DNA of 64,000 nucleotides from JBFAPK01 sp040676675 (GTDB lineage: Bacteria > Actinomycetota > Actinomycetes > Mycobacteriales > Micromonosporaceae). Position 1 is the first letter of the stretch, and each line of letters starts with the position of its first letter. The translations under genes and the position numbers were made by a program. The notes under the pieces are model-generated. The model was not told the origin of the DNA. It worked only from the letters and a program-made list of their open reading frames with translations, and ran no database searches. Of this stretch, positions 1-7,016 are shown in pieces. The stretch is from the NCBI RefSeq assembly GCF_040676675.1, contig NZ_JBFAPK010000003.1:1-64000 (forward strand). Direction: 5' to 3'.

Positions 1-2
1 GC

Positions 3-140
3 GCCTACTGCCTCGGGACCATGATGTTCCAGGCTGTCGGCAACCCCGACCACGACGATTGCGTACGCATCATCCACGCCGAATCACGACGATTTGCCCT
101 AGATCGACGGGAGGGGCGCCCGCCGGGGGCGGAACTTTGA
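3..140 (+). CDS. possible C-terminal end of an unidentified protein (partial at left edge)
   Basis: One forward frame is open from the window edge to a TGA at 138-140 and ends 18 bases before the next start. The first 30 codons look protein-like (hydrophobic, then Asp/His-rich), while the last part is read through the GATTTGCCCTAGATCGAC repeat half-site. I do not recognise a family. It may be a real gene end extended into a repeat, or chance. Confidence 0.25.
   Translation, partial: AYCLGTMMFQAVGNPDHDDCVRIIHAESRRFALDRREGRPPGAEL
92..111 (+). repeat. single arm of dispersed GTCGATCTAGGGCAAAT element
   Basis: The 20 bases ATTTGCCCTAGATCGACGGG match the right arm of the two complete inverted-repeat elements at 45586-45655 and 63843-63900. 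No left arm is visible upstream, so this is a half copy. It lies just before the MauE-like gene. Confidence 0.8.
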
Positions 141-158
141 TCGGGAAGGGAACGACTA

Positions 159-752
159 ATGACCGGATCGGCAGGCGGGCCGGTGGCGGCTGCCGGCACC
201 GGGGAACTCGGCAAGGGAGCGTGGATGACCGTCGCGGTGGGCAACGGTTGGCGGACCCGTTGGCAGCTCGTCCGGCCCTGGGCGGGGATCCTGGCCCGGC
301 TGGGCCTCGCCGCGGTCTGGCTGGTCGCCGGCGGTACGAAGGTGGGCGACCTGGCCGCCTCCGGGCGGGCGGTCGTGGCGTACCGGCTCCTGCCGTACGA
401 CGTGGCGGTGGCGGTCGGTTCCGCCCAGCCCTTCGTGGAGCTGGCCCTCGGCGTACTGCTCCTGCTCGGCCTCGCCACCCGGCTCGCCGCCGGCATCTCG
501 GCGGTCCTGCTCGTGATCTTCATCGCGGGCATCAGCTCGGCCTGGGCGCGCGGTCTGGCCATCGACTGCGGGTGCTTCAGCAACGGCGGCGACCTGGCCG
601 CCGGCCAGACCCCCAGCTACGGCCCGGAGATCCTGCGCGACGTCGGGTTCCTGGTGCTGGCCGGCTTCCTGCTGGTCTGGCCCCGTACCCCGCTGTCACT
701 GGACCGGTGGCTGGCGGGCGACAACCGCGTGGAGGACGACGACGATGAGTAG
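159..752 (+). CDS. MauE/DoxX-like integral membrane protein
   Basis: This 197-residue protein has about four membrane helices (roughly residues 42-60, 75-105, 112-130 and 155-175) and a Cys-Gly-Cys-Phe motif at 137-140. That pattern is typical of MauE/DoxX-like proteins that help pass electrons to extracytoplasmic thiol proteins. It overlaps the next gene, a DsbA-like thioredoxin-fold protein, by 8 bases, so the two probably form a functional pair in the membrane. A second in-frame ATG at 225 also has a good ribosome site (AAGGGAG), so the first 22 residues are uncertain. The redox partnership is inference from context. Confidence 0.8.
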   Translation: MTGSAGGPVAAAGTGELGKGAWMTVAVGNGWRTRWQLVRPWAGILARLGLAAVWLVAGGTKVGDLAASGRAVVAYRLLPYDVAVAVGSAQPFVELALGVLLLLGLATRLAAGISAVLLVIFIAGISSAWARGLAIDCGCFSNGGDLAAGQTPSYGPEILRDVGFLVLAGFLLVWPRTPLSLDRWLAGDNRVEDDDDE

Positions 753-1575
753 CCAGAACCGGCCGAGCAAGGGGCAGGGCCGCCCGGGGCAGGGCGGCCG
801 GAAGGGGCAGGGCCGGCAGCCGCAGCCCGGCCAGGGCCGCCCGGGGCAGGCGGGGCAGGCGCGGAAGGGGCAGGGCCGGCAGGCGGCGAACCGCATGGTG
901 CGCGCGCAGATCGCCCGAGAACGGCGCCGCCGGCGTACCCTCTGGACCTCGGTCGTCGCGGTCGCGGTGCTGGTCATCGCCGGCCTGATCGGCTGGGGCG
1001 TCTACGCCAGCCAGCGCTCGGGCGACTTCACGGCGCCGCGCAACACCACGAGCGACGGCAACGGCGTCGTGGTCGGCACCGGGCCGGTGACCATGGACGT
1101 CTACGAGGACTTCATCTGCCCGGTCTGCAACCAGTTCGAGCAGCAGAGCGGCGCCACGGTGGACCAGCTGGTCGCGCAGGGCAAGGTACGGGTGATCTTC
1201 CACCCGGTCGCCTACCTGGACCGGGCCTCGACCACCCGCTACTCGTCCCGGTCGTCCGCCGCGTCCGGCTGCGCGGCCGACGCCGGCAAGTATCGTGAGT
1301 ACGCCAAGGCGCTCTTCCAGCACCAGCCGCCGGAGGGGAGCGCCGGCCTCCCCGACGACCAGCTGATCAGCATCGGTGCCGGCGTCGGGCTGGACCAGAA
1401 CAGCTTCGGCTCCTGCGTACGGAACGGGACGTTCAAGTCGTGGACCCAGCACGTCACCGACGAGGCCAGCAAGGCGAACATCACCGGCACGCCGACGGTC
1501 CTGGTCGCCGGCAAGCAGGTGCCCTCGCCGACGCCGGACGCGCTGACCGCGGCCGTGGCCGCCGCCCCGAAGTGA
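745..1575 (+). CDS. membrane-anchored DsbA-family thiol oxidoreductase
   Basis: The 276-residue protein begins with about 50 Gly/Gln/Arg/Pro-rich residues built from a repeated GQGRPGQ-type unit. One transmembrane helix follows (about 66-88), then an extracytoplasmic thioredoxin-like domain with the active-site motif Cys-Pro-Val-Cys at 125-128. A conserved threonine-proline (cis-Pro loop) is near the C-terminus. It belongs to the DsbA/DSBA-like thioredoxin family and probably oxidises, isomerises or reduces exported proteins. The start overlaps the MauE-like gene, and the stop overlaps the GTG of the next gene, suggesting one transcript. The Arg-rich segment before the helix fits a type II membrane anchor. 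Confidence 0.88.
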   Translation: MSSQNRPSKGQGRPGQGGRKGQGRQPQPGQGRPGQAGQARKGQGRQAANRMVRAQIARERRRRRTLWTSVVAVAVLVIAGLIGWGVYASQRSGDFTAPRNTTSDGNGVVVGTGPVTMDVYEDFICPVCNQFEQQSGATVDQLVAQGKVRVIFHPVAYLDRASTTRYSSRSSAASGCAADAGKYREYAKALFQHQPPEGSAGLPDDQLISIGAGVGLDQNSFGSCVRNGTFKSWTQHVTDEASKANITGTPTVLVAGKQVPSPTPDALTAAVAAAPK

Positions 1576-2873
1576 CGCACCTGCACCAGGGCCGCCCTCC
1601 GGTGACGCACCCCGGCCTCCCCCGCCGCGGCGCCGCCCGGGCCGACCGAGGAGCCGCAGCCGGGGACCGGAAGCGGCGCGGCGGGCCGGCCCGACTCGTG
1701 GCCGCCCGCGTCGCCGGGCTGCTCGCCGCCGGCCTGGCCGGGGCGCTGGCGCTCGCCGGCCCTGCCTGGGCGCACGGCGCCGACGCCCCGGACGGCACCG
1801 ACTACCGCACCGTGGTGACCTCGGTGACCCCGGCGCTGCCGGGGCTGACGGTACGGGTGGTCGAGTCGGGCGCCCGGCTGGAGCTGACCAACCACACCGG
1901 CCGCGCCATCGAGGTACTCGGCTACCGGAACGAGCCGTACCTCCAGGTCGGCCCGGACGGGGTGTACCAGAACCTCAACTCCCCCGCGACGTACCTGAAC
2001 CGGACCCTCGACGGCGAGACCCAGCCGCCCGCGGACGCGGACCCGACCCTGCCGCCGCGCTGGCAGCGCGTGGCCACCGAACCGGTGGTGCGCTGGCACG
2101 ACCAGCGCACCCGCTGGCTGGCGGAGCAGCTGCCGCCCGAGGTACGGGCCGACCCGCGCCGACCGCACCGGATCCGCGAGTGGACCGTCCCGCTGCGCGA
2201 CAACGTGACCCCCGGGCGGATCGGCGGCACGCTCGACTGGGTGCCGCCGCCCGCGCCCGTGGGCTGGTGGCTCGGCACCGCGCTGGGCGTCCTCGTGGTG
2301 GTCGCCGCAGGGCTGCTCGCCGGCCGGTTCGCGACCGTGGCGCTGGCCGCGTTCGGCGCCGCCGGCGGCGCCACCGCCATCGCGCTCGCCACCGGGCGGC
2401 AGCTCGACGCGGGCGCCGACGGGCTCGCCGGGGCGCTCGCGGGGCTGCCGACCGGGCAGACCTGGCCGCTGCTCACCGGGCTGGCCGCCGTCGCGGCCGG
2501 GGCGTACGCGCTGGCCCGCCGCCCGGCGGCCGACTTCGTGCTCACCCTGGGCGGCGGTTGCCTGGCGCTCTTCGCCGGGATCGCGAACGCGTCGTTCTTC
2601 GCCCGCTCGGTGCCGCCGGTGCCCTGGTCCGGCGGCTGGGCGCGGTTCGCGGTCGCCGTGGTGCTGGCCACCGGGGCCGGGCTCGCGCTCGTCGGGATGC
2701 TGCTGATGCGCGCCGCCGGCCGGGCCGCGACCGAGGCGCCGGTGACCGGCCCGGCGGCGACCGAGGCGTCGGCGACCGGGCCGAGCCCGGCGAAGCCGGA
2801 CCGGGGCGCGCCGACCGCGGGTCAGGCGCCGGCGGGAAGCCGCGGCGCGACCGAGCTGGGGTCGAAGCCGTAG
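1572..2873 (+). CDS. membrane protein with extracytoplasmic N-terminal domain
   Basis: The preferred start is GTG 1572, which overlaps the stop of the DsbA-like gene as GTGA; another GTG at 1602 is possible. A signal-like hydrophobic stretch ending in Ala-X-Ala-His lies at about 41-68. About 165 extracytoplasmic residues follow, then five hydrophobic helices to the end and an Ala/Thr/Pro-rich tail. I do not recognise a named family. The position after a thiol-redox pair suggests a cell-envelope role, but this is inference. The last 52 bases overlap the end of the convergent cbiO gene. Confidence 0.75.
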   Translation: MTHLHQGRPPVTHPGLPRRGAARADRGAAAGDRKRRGGPARLVAARVAGLLAAGLAGALALAGPAWAHGADAPDGTDYRTVVTSVTPALPGLTVRVVESGARLELTNHTGRAIEVLGYRNEPYLQVGPDGVYQNLNSPATYLNRTLDGETQPPADADPTLPPRWQRVATEPVVRWHDQRTRWLAEQLPPEVRADPRRPHRIREWTVPLRDNVTPGRIGGTLDWVPPPAPVGWWLGTALGVLVVVAAGLLAGRFATVALAAFGAAGGATAIALATGRQLDAGADGLAGALAGLPTGQTWPLLTGLAAVAAGAYALARRPAADFVLTLGGGCLALFAGIANASFFARSVPPVPWSGGWARFAVAVVLATGAGLALVGMLLMRAAGRAATEAPVTGPAATEASATGPSPAKPDRGAPTAGQAPAGSRGATELGSKP

Positions 2874-3610
2874 GGCAGCTCCAGCCGGTGCCGGGCGAGC
2901 AGCTCCCCGTCGGCGAGCAGGTCGGCCGTACCGCCGTCGGCGACGATCCGGCCGGCGTCGAGGACGACGGACCGGTCGCAGAGCTCCAGCGCGTACGGCA
3001 GGTCGTGGGTGACCATCAGCAGGGTGACCGGCAGCCCGCGCAGGATCTCGGCCAGCTCGCGGCGGGCCGCCGGATCGAGGTTCGACGAGGGCTCGTCGAG
3101 CACCAGGATCTCCGGGTGCATCGCCAGTACGGTCGCCACGGCCACCCGGCGCCGCTGCCCGAAGGAGAGGTGGTGCGGGGCCCGGTCGCGGTGCTCGGAC
3201 ATGCCGACGGCGGCCAGCGCCTCGTCCACGCGGGCGGCCAGCTCGGCGCCGCGCAGCCCGAGGTTCGCCGGCCCGAACGCGACGTCCTCGGCGACGGTGG
3301 GGAGGAAGAGCTGGTCGTCGGGGTCCTGGAAGACGATGCCGACCCGGCGCCGGATCTCGGCGAGGGTGGCCCGGTCGCGGTCGACGGTGAGGCCGCCGAC
3401 GGTGACCGTACCGGCGGCCGGGGTGAGGATCCCGTTGAGGTGCAGCACCAGCGTCGTCTTGCCGGCCCCGTTGGGGCCCAGCAGCGCCACCCGCCCGCCC
3501 CGGGGCACGGTCAGGTCCACCCCGTCGAGGGCGACGTGCCCGTCCGGGTAGGCGTAGCGCACGCCCCGCACGTCGAGGGAGGCGGCGGCGGTTGTTCCGG
3601 GCTCGGTCAT
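2822..3610 (-). CDS. cbiO: energy-coupling cobalt/nickel transporter ATPase CbiO
   Basis: This 262-residue ABC ATPase has Walker A (GPNGAGKT at 45-52), a Q-loop Gln (FQDPDDQLF), a signature LSFGQ and Walker B (LVLDEP followed by SSNLD). The order and spacing are those of ECF-type CbiO/NikO subunits. It powers uptake of divalent metal through CbiQ, CbiM and CbiN, encoded just upstream in the same direction. The start at 3610 overlaps the end of cbiQ by 4 bases (ATGA), so a longer upstream start is excluded. Metal specificity cannot be read from the ATPase; the operator in front of cbiM favours nickel. Confidence 0.93.
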   Translation of the reverse strand: MTEPGTTAAASLDVRGVRYAYPDGHVALDGVDLTVPRGGRVALLGPNGAGKTTLVLHLNGILTPAAGTVTVGGLTVDRDRATLAEIRRRVGIVFQDPDDQLFLPTVAEDVAFGPANLGLRGAELAARVDEALAAVGMSEHRDRAPHHLSFGQRRRVAVATVLAMHPEILVLDEPSSNLDPAARRELAEILRGLPVTLLMVTHDLPYALELCDRSVVLDAGRIVADGGTADLLADGELLARHRLELPYGFDPSSVAPRLPAGA

Positions 3611-4377
3611 GTGAGCATCATCGCCGTCGCGGCGATCCCGAGCGCGCCGGCCGGTACCGACGAGCCGGCGAGCCACTGCCTGGCGCTGGCCGCACCGCCG
3701 GCCTGCCAGGCGGCCGGCATCCGCCCCTCGTAGCCGCGCGAGAGCATCGCCAGGTAGACCCGCTCGCCGCGCTCGAAGGCGCGCAGGAAGAGCGCGCCCA
3801 CCCCGGCGGCGAAGCCGCGCAGCTGCCACAGGAACCGGGGGTCGTCGCCGCGCGAGACGCGGGCGATCCGCATCCGGCGGGCCTCGCCGGCCAGCACGTC
3901 GAGGTAGCGCAGCATGAACGTGGCGATCTGGGTGAGGATCTGCGGGCAGCGCAGCCGGTCCAGCCCGATGATCAGGTCGCGCATCGTGGTGGTGCCGGCG
4001 AGCAGCAGCGAGGCGAGCACGCCGAGGGTGCCCTTGGCCAGGATGTTCCAGCCGCCGTGCAGCCCGTCGACCGAGAGGCTCAGCCCGAGCCAGTCGACCC
4101 GTTCGCCACGCCCGAGGAACGGCAGCGCGAACGCGAAGAGCACGAAGGGCAGCTCGATCAGGGAACGGGTGAGCAGCCAGCGGGCCTCGATCCGGGCGAG
4201 CAGCGCGACCGCCGCGACGAGCAGGGCGTACCCGCCGAAGGCCCAGAACGCGGTGCGCGGGGTGGCCACCACGGCGAGGGTGAACGCGACCATCGCGACG
4301 ATCTTGACCTCGGGCGGGAGCCGGTGCACCGGGGAGGTTCCAGGACGGTAGAGGACGTGTGCGTGGCCGGCGCCCAT
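3607..4377 (-). CDS. cbiQ: energy-coupling transporter transmembrane subunit CbiQ
   Basis: The 256-residue protein has about five membrane helices and, in its cytoplasmic loop, two Ala-Arg-Gly-like coupling motifs (Ser-Arg-Gly after RIARV and again in LSRGYEG) that dock with CbiO. This is the T component of an ECF importer for Co2+ or Ni2+. It lies 9 bases after the CbiN-like gene and overlaps cbiO. Length and motifs are normal for the family. Confidence 0.92.
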   Translation of the reverse strand: MGAGHAHVLYRPGTSPVHRLPPEVKIVAMVAFTLAVVATPRTAFWAFGGYALLVAAVALLARIEARWLLTRSLIELPFVLFAFALPFLGRGERVDWLGLSLSVDGLHGGWNILAKGTLGVLASLLLAGTTTMRDLIIGLDRLRCPQILTQIATFMLRYLDVLAGEARRMRIARVSRGDDPRFLWQLRGFAAGVGALFLRAFERGERVYLAMLSRGYEGRMPAAWQAGGAASARQWLAGSSVPAGALGIAATAMMLT

Positions 4378-4386
4378 GTCGTACCC

Positions 4387-4806
4387 CTAGTCCCGCGCGG
4401 CGGTCGCGGTCGCGCCGGTCGGGTCGGTGGTCGCGGTCGTGCCGGTCGGGGCGGCGGTCGCGTCCGCGCCGTTACGGGTACGCCGGCGGGCGAGCCAGAA
4501 GACGCCGCCGCCGACCGCGAAGGTGAGCAGCACCCCGATCACCCCGGAAAGCCCGGTCGACAGGTACGGGTTGTCGATGCCCCTGACGCCGTACCCGGCC
4601 AGCGGGCCGGTCTCCAACTCGTGCGCCTGCTCGCGCAGCGCCGGGCAGCTGCCGCCGGTGATGTTGTCGTCGGCGTCGAAGGTGCAGCCGGCGCGGAGCG
4701 AGGAGTCCAGGCCGTCCGGATGGGAGGAGGCGAAGTTGCTGACCACCCCGGCCAGGACCAGGGCGACCAGGAGCCCGCCGAGCAGGAACATCCGAGAGCG
4801 TCGCAT
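4387..4806 (-). CDS. cbiN: CbiN/PDGLE-domain subunit of the metal transporter
   Basis: The 139-residue protein has two membrane helices (about 5-24 and 85-107) flanking an extracytoplasmic loop that begins with Ser-His-Pro-Asp-Gly-Leu-Asp, the PDGLE signature of CbiN-like subunits. Two cysteines in the loop could form a disulfide. The C-terminal 25 residues are Ala/Thr-rich and encoded by short G+C-rich repeats (about 4387-4455), probably a non-conserved tail. The ATG at 4806 shares one base with the stop of cbiM (TGATG), indicating coupled translation. Confidence 0.88.
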   Translation of the reverse strand: MRRSRMFLLGGLLVALVLAGVVSNFASSHPDGLDSSLRAGCTFDADDNITGGSCPALREQAHELETGPLAGYGVRGIDNPYLSTGLSGVIGVLLTFAVGGGVFWLARRRTRNGADATAAPTGTTATTDPTGATATAARD

Positions 4807-5525
4807 CAGTGCGCCTCCGCCGTCGTCGGTACCGGGAACGCCGGCGCGGGTCGCAGGCCGCGCAGCGCGTAGACCAGGTCGGGCCGCACCTTGGCGACGG
4901 TCACCACGGTGGTGGCCGTGATCAGGCCCTCGCCGACGCCGATGAGCAGGTGCACGCCGGCCATCGTCCCGGCCAGCGCGCCGAGACCGCTGGTGCCGAC
5001 GTCGGTGGCGCCACCGAGCCAGTACTGCAGGATGAAGCCCTGGGAGGCGGCCACGACGCTGACCACCGAGGCGACGAAGCCCGTGACGGCCAGCCCGGTC
5101 GGGGTGCGCGGCAGCACCCGCAGCAGCAGCGCGACCAGGAGGTAGCCGGCGGCGGTACCGATGATCGCCATGTTGGTGATGTTGAGGCCGAGCATCGCCA
5201 CCCCGCCGTCGCCGAAGACCAGCGACTGGACGATCAGCACCACCGCCACGCAGAGCGCGCCGACCCAGGGGCCGACCAGGATCGCGGCGAGCGCGCCGCC
5301 GAGCAGGTGGCCACTGACCGCGCCCATGAAGATCGGGAAGTTGAGCATCTGCACGGCGAAGATGAAGGCGGCCACCAGGCCCGCCATCGGCGCCAGCCGG
5401 TCGTCCAGGTCGCGCCGGCCGCGCAGCACGCAGAGGGTGAGCGCGGCCAGCGCGAACGCCGCGAAGACCGCGGCCACGGGACCGTCGATGATCCCGTTGC
5501 TGATGTGCATCGCCAGCGTCTTCAC
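4806..5525 (-). CDS. cbiM: energy-coupling transporter substrate-specific subunit CbiM/NikM
   Basis: This is the metal-binding S component, 239 residues from GTG 5525. The sequence Met-His-Ile-Ser-Asn-Gly near the N-terminus corresponds to the conserved MHI(P)(D/E)G segment whose His coordinates Co2+ or Ni2+ in CbiM/NikM after processing. A second conserved His follows in GHLLGG. I chose GTG 5525 because a GGGAGG ribosome site lies 4 bases before it; the alternative ATG at 5510, which starts directly at MHI, has no well-placed site. It is the first gene of cbiMNQO. A candidate promoter and Nur-like operator lie upstream, and no cobalamin riboswitch was seen, so nickel is at least as likely as cobalt. 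Confidence 0.9.
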   Translation of the reverse strand: MKTLAMHISNGIIDGPVAAVFAAFALAALTLCVLRGRRDLDDRLAPMAGLVAAFIFAVQMLNFPIFMGAVSGHLLGGALAAILVGPWVGALCVAVVLIVQSLVFGDGGVAMLGLNITNMAIIGTAAGYLLVALLLRVLPRTPTGLAVTGFVASVVSVVAASQGFILQYWLGGATDVGTSGLGALAGTMAGVHLLIGVGEGLITATTVVTVAKVRPDLVYALRGLRPAPAFPVPTTAEAH

Positions 5526-5565
5526 GCCGCCTCCCAGGGTCGCCGGTCCAGCTTCCGCCGGGATC

Positions 5566-5605
5566 AGACTATTGGCCGTCCCGGGTTGTTGCCAATACCT
5601 TGCAA
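5566..5605 (-). promoter_or_regulatory. candidate cbiMNQO promoter with overlapping Nur-like operator
   Basis: At 5589-5605 the forward strand reads TTGCCA-ATACC-TTGCAA, matching 11 of 12 specified positions of the Streptomyces Nur box as I remember it (TTGCAA-N5-TTGCAA). The same stretch sits in a wider inverted repeat TTGTTGC-N9-GCAACAA (5586-5608). On the minus strand TTGGCA (5595-5590) and TAGTCT (5571-5566), 18 bases apart, form a plausible -35/-10 pair 41 bases upstream of the GTG. The operator would cover the -35 element, which fits nickel-dependent repression. Confidence 0.6.
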
Positions 5606-5625
5606 CAATGCGGTCCCCGGCGGCC

Positions 5626-5700
5626 GGCACGCCACGTCCCCGGCCGCCGGCCCGGCACGCCACGTCCCCGGCCGCCGGCCCGGCACGCCGCCTCAGCCGG
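5626..5700. repeat. 28-bp tandem repeat, about 2.5 copies
   Basis: A unit beginning GGCACGCCACGTCCCCGG recurs at 5626, 5654 and (partial) 5682. It lies between the divergent cbiM promoter and the bcp start. No function is evident. Confidence 0.85.
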
Positions 5701-5731
5701 TGCCGGCGGGCGCGGCGGTAGGGTCACAGCC

Positions 5732-6208
5732 ATGACCGCGCCCAGCAAGCTCACGCCCGGCGACTCCGCGCCGGAGTTCACCCTCACCACCGACCGCGGC
5801 GAGCCGCTCTCGCTGAAGGAGCTGCGCGGACGCAAGGTGGTCCTCTACGCCTACCCCAGGGCGATGACGCCGGGCTGCACCAAGCAGGCGTGCGACTTCC
5901 GCGACTCGCTCGCCTCGCTCCAGGCCGCCGGCTACGAGGTCGTCGGGATCTCCCCCGACAGGCCGGAGACGCTCGCCAAGTTCCGCGAGCGGGACGCCAT
6001 CACGTTCCCGCTCGTCTCGGACCCCGACCACGAGGTGCTGAGCGCGTACGGGGCGTACGGCGAGAAGCAGTCCTACGGCCGTACCGTCACCGGCGTGATC
6101 CGCTCGACCTTCGTGATCGACGCAGCGGGTCGGATCGAGCGCGCGCTCTACAACGTGAAGGCCACCGGGCACGTGGCCAAGCTGCGCCGGGAACTCGGTC
6201 TCGACTGA
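5732..6208 (+). CDS. bcp: thioredoxin-dependent peroxiredoxin, Bcp/PrxQ type
   Basis: The 158-residue protein reduces hydroperoxides using a peroxidatic cysteine in TPGCTKQAC, with the second cysteine five residues later as resolving cysteine. That spacing defines the atypical 2-Cys Bcp/PrxQ class. The flanking segments GDSAPEFTL, a conserved Asp-Phe-Arg-Asp and the Arg in IRSTFVID are all present. Length is typical. It appears monocistronic, with tRNA-Leu about 80 bases downstream. Confidence 0.95.
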   Translation: MTAPSKLTPGDSAPEFTLTTDRGEPLSLKELRGRKVVLYAYPRAMTPGCTKQACDFRDSLASLQAAGYEVVGISPDRPETLAKFRERDAITFPLVSDPDHEVLSAYGAYGEKQSYGRTVTGVIRSTFVIDAAGRIERALYNVKATGHVAKLRRELGLD

Positions 6209-6285
6209 ACCGCCGGCGGTCTGCGGGCGGCCGAGGCCGGGGCACCCACCGGCGAGCGGGCCGCACTAGACTGCTGGTGGTACCA

Positions 6286-6369
6286 GCGGGAGTGGTGTAA
6301 TGGCAGCCACGCAGGATTTAGGTTCCTGTGCCTTCGGGCGTAGGGGTTCGACTCCCCTCTCCCGCACCA
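6286..6369 (+). tRNA. tRNA-Leu, anticodon UAG
   Basis: A complete class II tRNA is visible. Acceptor arms are GCGGGAG and CTCCCGC followed by A and an encoded CCA. The anticodon stem CAGGA/TCCTG encloses loop TTTAGGT, anticodon TAG, reading CUA. A long variable arm GCCTTCGGGC is present, as expected for leucine, and the T arm is GGGGTTCGACTCCCC. It lies on the strand opposite the 3' end of the following TetR gene. Confidence 0.95.
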
Positions 6370-6965
6370 GCTGAGCCGCCGCGCAGGCCGGCCAGGAGCA
6401 GTGCGCAGACGGCCTCGTGTTCGGCCTCGATCCCCGGGGCGGCCCACGCCGAGGCGTACGCGGGGTCGTGGAAGCGTACGGTCGCGTCGAAGACCGCCCG
6501 GGCCGCCACCGCGACGTCCGGCACCCGGAAGTCGCCGCTGGCGACCCCGTCGGCGACGATCAGGGCGAGCTGCCCGACCAGCGACTCCAGGTGGGCGGCG
6601 ACCACGGCGCTGCTCTCGTTCACCAGCACCGAGTAGGTCGCGAAGAGCTCCGGATCGTCCAGCGCCTTGCGGCGCTTGGTCTCGAAGAGCGCCCGCAGCC
6701 AGTCGAGCAGCCGACGCGGCGGCGGCGTGGACGCGCCGGCCAGCTCGGCCAGGCCGGCGTGCGACCGCTCCAGCCAGCGCTCCGCCACCGCCTCGCGCAG
6801 CGCCGTCTTGCTGGCGAAGTGGCGGTAGACGCTGCCGTGGCTCACGTGCAGCGCCCGGGCGACGTCGACCACCGTCGCCTTGCCCGGGCCGAAGCGGCGG
6901 AGGACCTCCTCCGCCGCTTCGAGGATCTGCCCGGGGGTCAGTGCCGAGTCGGTCATGGGCACCAT
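6318..6965 (-). CDS. TetR-family transcriptional repressor
   Basis: This protein of about 215 residues has an N-terminal helix-turn-helix (DVARALHVSHGSVYRHFASKT) and a TetR C-terminal domain of the kind seen in YjdC/AcrR-like proteins. It follows the AKR gene by 51 bases in the same direction and probably controls it, perhaps through the palindrome at 8062-8085. A start at ATG 6956 is equally possible. The last 17 codons and the stop lie antisense inside tRNA-Leu and give a tail (Gly-Glu-Gly-Ser-Arg-Thr-Pro-Thr-Pro) dictated by the tRNA sequence. The conserved domain ends before that point. Confidence 0.88.
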   Translation of the reverse strand: MVPMTDSALTPGQILEAAEEVLRRFGPGKATVVDVARALHVSHGSVYRHFASKTALREAVAERWLERSHAGLAELAGASTPPPRRLLDWLRALFETKRRKALDDPELFATYSVLVNESSAVVAAHLESLVGQLALIVADGVASGDFRVPDVAVAARAVFDATVRFHDPAYASAWAAPGIEAEHEAVCALLLAGLRGGSAGAGEGSRTPTPEGTGT

Positions 6966-7016
6966 CTTGCCGCGCCGTCGGGAGCGGCACCGCCGGCCGT
7001 CACCGGCCGCGCCCCC

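Noticed and set aside
577..1452. Long minus-strand open frame opposite the DsbA-like gene
   Set aside because: Its translation is Arg/Pro/Ala-rich with no family resemblance; it is the antisense shadow of a well-supported gene in very G+C-rich DNA.
5526..5731. Cobalamin riboswitch upstream of cbiM
   Set aside because: I looked for the B12-box and the conserved core helices and saw neither; the region instead holds a Nur-like site and G+C-rich repeats.
6148..6990. Alternative minus-strand frame through the TetR gene and tRNA-Leu
   Set aside because: It lacks a helix-turn-helix and conserved motifs; the TetR frame has the expected domain.
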